The notes beneath the pieces were generated by a model. That model worked only from the letters and a program-made list of their open reading frames with translations. It searched no databases and was not told where the DNA came from. Both the position numbers and the translations under genes were made by a program. This document shows, piece by piece, positions 59,758 to 64,000 of a DNA stretch of 64,000 bases (the stretch's first letter is position 1; every line of letters begins with the position of its first letter). The stretch spans positions 3,769,757-3,833,756 of the forward strand of contig CM030834.1 in assembly GCA_018105865.1 (NCBI GenBank), in the 5' to 3' direction. This DNA is from Metaphire vulgaris. Its lineage: Eukaryota; Annelida; Clitellata; Crassiclitellata; Megascolecidae.

Positions 59758-60355
59758 AAGCAAAGGAGCGAAATTAATTCAATCGTATTGTTGGCCGTAT
59801 AAAGCTGACGACGGCTGGAGGAGACGTCGACGTCCGTCTGTTGAGGTGCTTATAGTGTGGCTGTGGTAGATTGCCGTCTTAATTCAACCGCCATTATTGC
59901 CGGAATAATACGGACGCCGTCGTATGATTTGTCTACTTTGTCTACTCGCCTTCTTTGTAGATTCTCTACAGACCTCCTCGTACTCGTATACACTGTCCCT
60001 GACTTTGATCAATTAATGTAACAATAGAAGTATATAGTCAGTCATCTGTTGGAAAATCAAAAGCTCTGGACATGTAGAATTGTAGATCGTCTGATTTTGA
60101 TACATGTTAGTCCGCCATCGTGACTGCGTGTTTGAGAACAATTTTAAACCTCAGACTTTAGTATAAACTTACTTCCCATGCTTAGTGTTCTACGCCAGTA
60201 GGCCTACCCAGTACCATCTAGCACCTTATGGCACGGTCTAACTGAAATGCAAGTATGCACAATCAATTGTGTTGCATACACCCAGCGATTGATTATCTTT
60301 AAAAATGGATCTGGGTTGGACAACTTCCACCCGAAATTTTCGCCTCTAGTGGGTG
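59758..60355. other. Non-coding, nothing recognised
   Basis: No exon or element ends seen. Confidence 0.4.
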
Positions 60356-60363
60356 TTTGAGTG

Positions 60364-60544
60364 CAGTATTTATTCTAGGCCTTCTCTGGGGGAAATTCCA
60401 CCCCCCAGTTTTAAAATCCCCCAACATTTGTTATATGTTGGCTGCGGATGGAACCCCCCCCCCAAGTGTGGAGACTCAGATCTTGTCCTCCCAAAAAACA
60501 TTTCAAAATCCCCCCCAATGTCAAGGTGGCTAGAATAAACACTG
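60364..60544. mobile_element. MITE of the CAGTGTTTATTC family, 181 bp
   Basis: Perfect 8-bp duplication tttgagtg (60356-60363 and 60545-60552). Ends CAGTATTTATTCTAGGCC and GGCTAGAATAAACACTG. Lacks the gacaagc module. Confidence 0.9.
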
Positions 60545-60954
60545 TTTGAGTGTCTAAACCCCAAGATTGATGATCCTTACTGGCTAAAAGGTGAGGAGGA
60601 AAAACCCGAGACCTTCGGAAAATCACTTCCTACCCGTCTGATCTTCTGTTCTTGTTCGTTCGTACCAGCCCCAGCCACCTTGATGCTATAAAAGCTTTCG
60701 TTTACATTTGACTATCGTTCAAAAGAACATCAATCAACTATCGAGAGATTTCACTTTCTTTTTTTTTCGAAGCGTTTATTTTAGAGACGTTTCCTCGCCA
60801 AAGATAAAAAGTACCACAGTTAAACTAAACTATTTTAAACTGAATAAATTAGTTAATTAGCCATTAGTTAACTGTTTTCAGAAAAATAGTTCAACTTAAC
60901 GTTTTAAGACGTAGTTAGATTAATTATTGTAAGCTATTTTGGCATGTTTGTGAC

Positions 60955-61672
60955 ATTTTTAAAATTTATACTATGTATTTTTAAAATTTATACTATGTAT
61001 TTTTTAAATTTATACTATGTATTTTTTAAATTTATACTATGTATTTTTTAAATTTATACTATGTATTTTTTAAATTTATACAATGTATTTTTAAAATTTA
61101 TACTATGTATTTTTTAAATTTATACTATGTATTTTTTAAATTTATACTATGTATTTTTTAAATTTATACTATGTATTTTTTAAATTTATACTATGTATTT
61201 TTTAAATTTATACTATGTATTTTTAAATTTATACCATGTATTTTTAAATTTATACTATGTATTTTGTAAATTTATACCATGTATTTTTAAATTTATACTA
61301 TGTATTTTTAAATTTATACTATGTATTTTTAAATTTATACTATGTATTTTTTTAATTTATACTATGTATTTTTAAATTTATACAATGTATTTTTAAATTT
61401 ATACAATGTATTTTTAAAATTTATACTATGTATTTTTAAATTTATACTATGTATTTTTAAATTTATACTATGTATTTTTTAAATTTATACTATGTATTTT
61501 TTAAATTTATACTATGTATTTTTAAATTTATACAATGTATTTTTTAAATTTATACTATGTATTTTTTAAATTTATACTATGTATTTTTTAAATTTATACC
61601 ATGTATTTTTTAAATTTATACTATGTATTTTTTAAATTTATACTATGTATTTTTTAAATGTATACTGTGTAT
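60955..61672. repeat. 21-22-bp AT-rich satellite, about 32 copies
   Basis: The unit tatttttaaatttatactatg, or the one-base-longer form with six T, repeats without interruption for over 700 bp. Variants are c for t in atacc and a for t in atacaa. Confidence 0.95.
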
Positions 61673-61814
61673 TTTGCGACTGCATGCAGTGCGGTTAAAT
61701 CTCAATGTCAGCATTTGGCAAAAGGGAAATCAGTCTCGGAATCTCTAAAGTCTCTTACGCAGTCCTTGCATTAGAAACAATGTGATCAATTATATATCAG
61801 AAGCATTAACAGCA

Positions 61815-61816
<2 letters not shown>

Positions 61817-61869
<53 letters not shown>
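61817..61869. repeat. (ATT)n microsatellite
   Basis: About 17 units. Confidence 0.95.
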
Positions 61870-61870
<1 letters not shown>

Positions 61871-62047
61871 ATTATATCGTAGCTTTCAAATATATTCGCA
61901 ACCGAAAAAAGACTTAGAACAGAATACAGACTGTTCATTTTTACATTTTCTTTACTGGTGGTTTTAACTGTCTATTTATCATATCGATATCAGTTCTACA
62001 AAGACAAAGCCAGCGGTCGCTAGAGGGCGAGGGCGAAATTGCTGCCC

Positions 62048-62373
62048 CTAATCCAACGGTGGGGCCAGTTGGCCCCGGGGTTTTTCGCCCTCGGGAGGTT
62101 CAGCGGAGCTTCCGTTGTTGTTGGGCTGAACGACCGCTTTGTGTTTTGCTCTTGCAGCCGAGGGCCGCCATGATGCTCCCAACACTGGAGTGACTTTCTC
62201 TTGAAATTCTTCAATCAGCACACTGTCCAAAATGTTTTCCTCCGGTTCCCAGGAATTATATTTGCTGCTCCAACCTTTCCATTTCACCAGGTATTCGAAT
62301 TTTCGTTTTCGCGTTCTGCGCTTCAGAATGCATTGCGCCTCGAAGACCTTCTCCCAATCTCGGAGAGTTCCAT
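62048..62373 (-). pseudogene. Polycomb-type chromobox (CBX) chromodomain with a one-base frameshift
   Basis: MELSEIG (62373-62353) is followed, one base out of frame, by [33 protein letters not shown] and [14 protein letters not shown]. This is a full Polycomb chromodomain with the cage residues Phe (VFEA) and two Trp (KWKGW) that bind trimethyl-lysine on histone H3. One G appears to be missing in the run at 62353-62355. The chromodomain is uninterrupted, whereas I recall vertebrate CBX genes splitting it with introns. After FQEK the sequence ([18 protein letters not shown]...) is unlike known CBX proteins, with no Pc box, and stops at 62048. It is either a broken retro-copy, or a real first exon with a donor near 62190 and a sequencing error. 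Confidence 0.8.
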
Positions 62374-63303
62374 TCGGTGCCCCAAAAATCCGACCAATTT
62401 GCTTGATTTCTGGCGAAAATGGTTGAAACTAATTCCGTGTTGTTGTAGCTGCTGCTGTTGTTGCTGTAGCACCAGCTGTTGCTGTTGCTCCGGTTGTTGA
62501 TGCTGCTCGCGTGATGAAATTAGCCTTGCTGAGCGTCTCCGCTGAGTTGTCCCCGCTTCTTCCTTGAGTCCCATAGACTTCCGGTCTCGGTGACCTCGGA
62601 ACACCGATTGATTTTTGACGGCCGATCTGTTCTGTATCATCTCCTGTGTAATCTTTCTAGAGCAATTCAGACTGTAATTGGTTTGGATTTTGAGGGCGAC
62701 AGCTTCGTTGTCTGAACTCGACTGCGCTTCCGGTTTCGCTCTCTTAATAGCGCTACTGTTGTATGTGTAATTCTTTTCTTTTGCGCCGACTTCAACGGAA
62801 TTGTAACCACTTTCTGCTCTGATCTGCAGTGAACAGTCGAAGTAAATGGATCTGTAGGCAAAGATGTCGTTTGACTGATCTCGGAGAACCTTGCGAGCAA
62901 ATCCTTCGATAATGATTCGAAATCCGGCAGGAAATCGAAGCTTTGTATTAGAGAATGGAACTGCCATTGGAACTGACTTTTTGAGGAAAGCGGAAAACTT
63001 TGTGACGAACTCGCGATGATCGACGTCGTTAACGCTGACTCCAACCACTGCGTTCGACATTTTCTTATTCGTGTCGTTTTCAACAAATAGTTTGCGTGTT
63101 GATATTGGCAAACAGCCATTTTGACTCTGGGCTAGATTTAAGACTGACAAGACGGTCGCCGATTCGAGCCCCTCTGGGTAATTTTGGGCAATTACTTCTG
63201 CTCTCTTTTTATTTTCAGTAGTAATTTCAGATGAGAAATCCAGACTGTTCTCTTGTGATTCTCGTTGCTCGAGAAGGCTAAGGCCTGCGGCGCTGTTGTG
63301 GAT
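62323..63303 (-). pseudogene. Mosaic open frame: NDUFV2-, RPS19-, SP17- and CBX-derived pieces
   Basis: Open for 326 codons after a TAG at 63304-63306. Residues 30-70 (ENKKRAEVIAQNYPEG, LNLAQSQNGCLPIS) resemble mitochondrial complex I NDUFV2, with its conserved Trp (NGWLPIS) now Cys. Residues 82-110 (M, then VSVNDVDHREFV and FSAFLKKS) resemble codons 1-24 of ribosomal protein S19. Residues 113-163 (MAVPFSNT, FPAGFRIIIEGFARKVLRDQ, DIFAYRSIYF) match sperm protein 17, including its RIIa docking domain, which binds AKAP helices. Residues 201-242 are an IQ-like motif split by about 24 residues (VALKIQ ... SVFRGHRDRK). Residues 267-289 are Gln-rich, and 311-317 are MELSEIG, the start of Polycomb CBX proteins. 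No introns. The first ATG is codon 82 (63060). It could be an expressed chimera or a retro-copied mosaic; no promoter is visible. Confidence 0.75.
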
Positions 63304-63475
63304 CTATTAAATTGATTTAATGTAAAATATAAATTCAAAAAGTCCATTATGCTCAACAACAAACCGGAAGAGATAGATCACATCATCACAACCAAAGACT
63401 ACAAATCCACATAACAAAGTAAGTAAGTAAAACAGAACAAGCCAGAACCAGGAGAGCATCTCATAGCACCGTATA
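63301..63475. repeat. Dispersed repeat R, copy 2, abutting the mosaic ORF
   Basis: Colinear with 58570-58760. It begins within a few bases of the stop that opens the mosaic frame (63304), so the mosaic is joined directly to the repeat boundary. Confidence 0.7.
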
Positions 63476-64000
63476 AAAGACTTCTCTGTATCTATGTCTG
63501 TTTGCGTGTTTGTGTGTGTGCGTGTGCGTGTAGCTCCTCCTTTCTCAACCAAGGCTTGCCATCGGTTATGGCGGAGTTCATATCGACCACCGCTGTCCTT
63601 TTTTAATTACTCAGCTCGTCTTTAAAAAGGTGCCTATAAATCTCGATATTTCTCTTGATAACGGCGGCCGGCACCTAACGACCGGCTCGGGAATTATCAG
63701 ACAGTCCAATTAACTGCTTTTTGTGAGCAAAAATTGAAGTTTTATCGAAATTACTAAACACAACGGACGCACATTTTCGTTTTCGATTTCTTCCATTAAT
63801 TGTTTTATGCGAATGCGCCATTACAATGTGGAGTTATGTCCTCAACATGTCCATGACGATGACGTAATCAGTGATTAATTTTTAGTTGTATAAAAGTTGC
63901 TATAGCGCTTTATCATTCCTAGTATTACAGTACTTGTTTAATGTCATATCCAGAAAAAGATGCGTCTTGCTGCCGATGAAAATTAAGGATTTTGAAAGTG
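63476..64000. other. Right end of window, nothing recognised
   Basis: A short (TG)n lies near 63510-63530. Sequence is otherwise AT-rich with no exon seen. Confidence 0.45.

Noticed and set aside
59078..59763. Long Ser/Leu and Arg/Glu frames
   Set aside because: Simple repeats (CT)n, (GA)n and (GACA)n.
62667..63119. 150-codon frame overlapping the mosaic ORF
   Set aside because: Same strand, shifted frame; the recognisable NDUFV2, RPS19 and SP17 residues are all in the other frame.

Overview
The window is metazoan nuclear DNA. It has a multi-exon gene with GT-AG introns, abundant non-LTR retrotransposon fragments, tRNA-derived SINEs, many short DNA transposons with clean target duplications, and very dense microsatellites. 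Gene families and the over-represented palindrome TAGGCCTA suggest a marine invertebrate, possibly an echinoderm or other deuterostome. That assignment is an inference, not something the sequence proves.

One conserved gene is clear. Four coding exons of a PDE5-like cyclic-nucleotide phosphodiesterase lie on the minus strand (exon 1 18760-19584, exon 2 12212-12373, exon 3 7590-7679, exon 4 4268-4405). All internal junctions are phase 0. Together they give the N-terminal regulatory segment with an RKIS phosphosite, a complete GAF-A domain with the NKFDE signature, and the start of GAF-B. The catalytic domain must lie beyond the left edge. The introns hold a degenerate repeat-family ORF (1150-2131), nested hAT-type MITEs, a 33-bp tandem array, a foldback element next to exon 3, a decayed Tc1-like transposon (9475-11812), LINE tails and a SINE.

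From about 20 to 31 kb the DNA is a stack of transposons. A 4.2-kb element with PIF/Harbinger-like ends (23697-27903) contains two large hAT-like insertions. One of these carries LINE reverse-transcriptase sequence that is itself split by another hAT-like element. From 31 to 60 kb there are scattered MITEs, LINE fragments and long simple repeats ((GA/CT)n, (GGA)n, (GACA)n, (AAT)n, (GAT)n). A GC-rich purine/pyrimidine block lies at 46.4-48.5 kb. I recognise no host exon in this stretch.

The most unusual object is at 62048-63303 on the minus strand. It is a 326-codon open frame that strings together, in one frame and without introns, pieces resembling NDUFV2 (complex I 24-kDa subunit), the first 24 or so codons of ribosomal protein S19, sperm protein 17 (RIIa domain plus a split IQ motif), a Gln-rich linker and the start of a Polycomb-type CBX protein. 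The CBX chromodomain continues after a one-base frameshift. The 5' end of this mosaic abuts a dispersed repeat whose second copy is at about 58570-58760. The assembly looks like serial gene-fragment capture, either as a chimeric gene or as a chimeric pseudogene.
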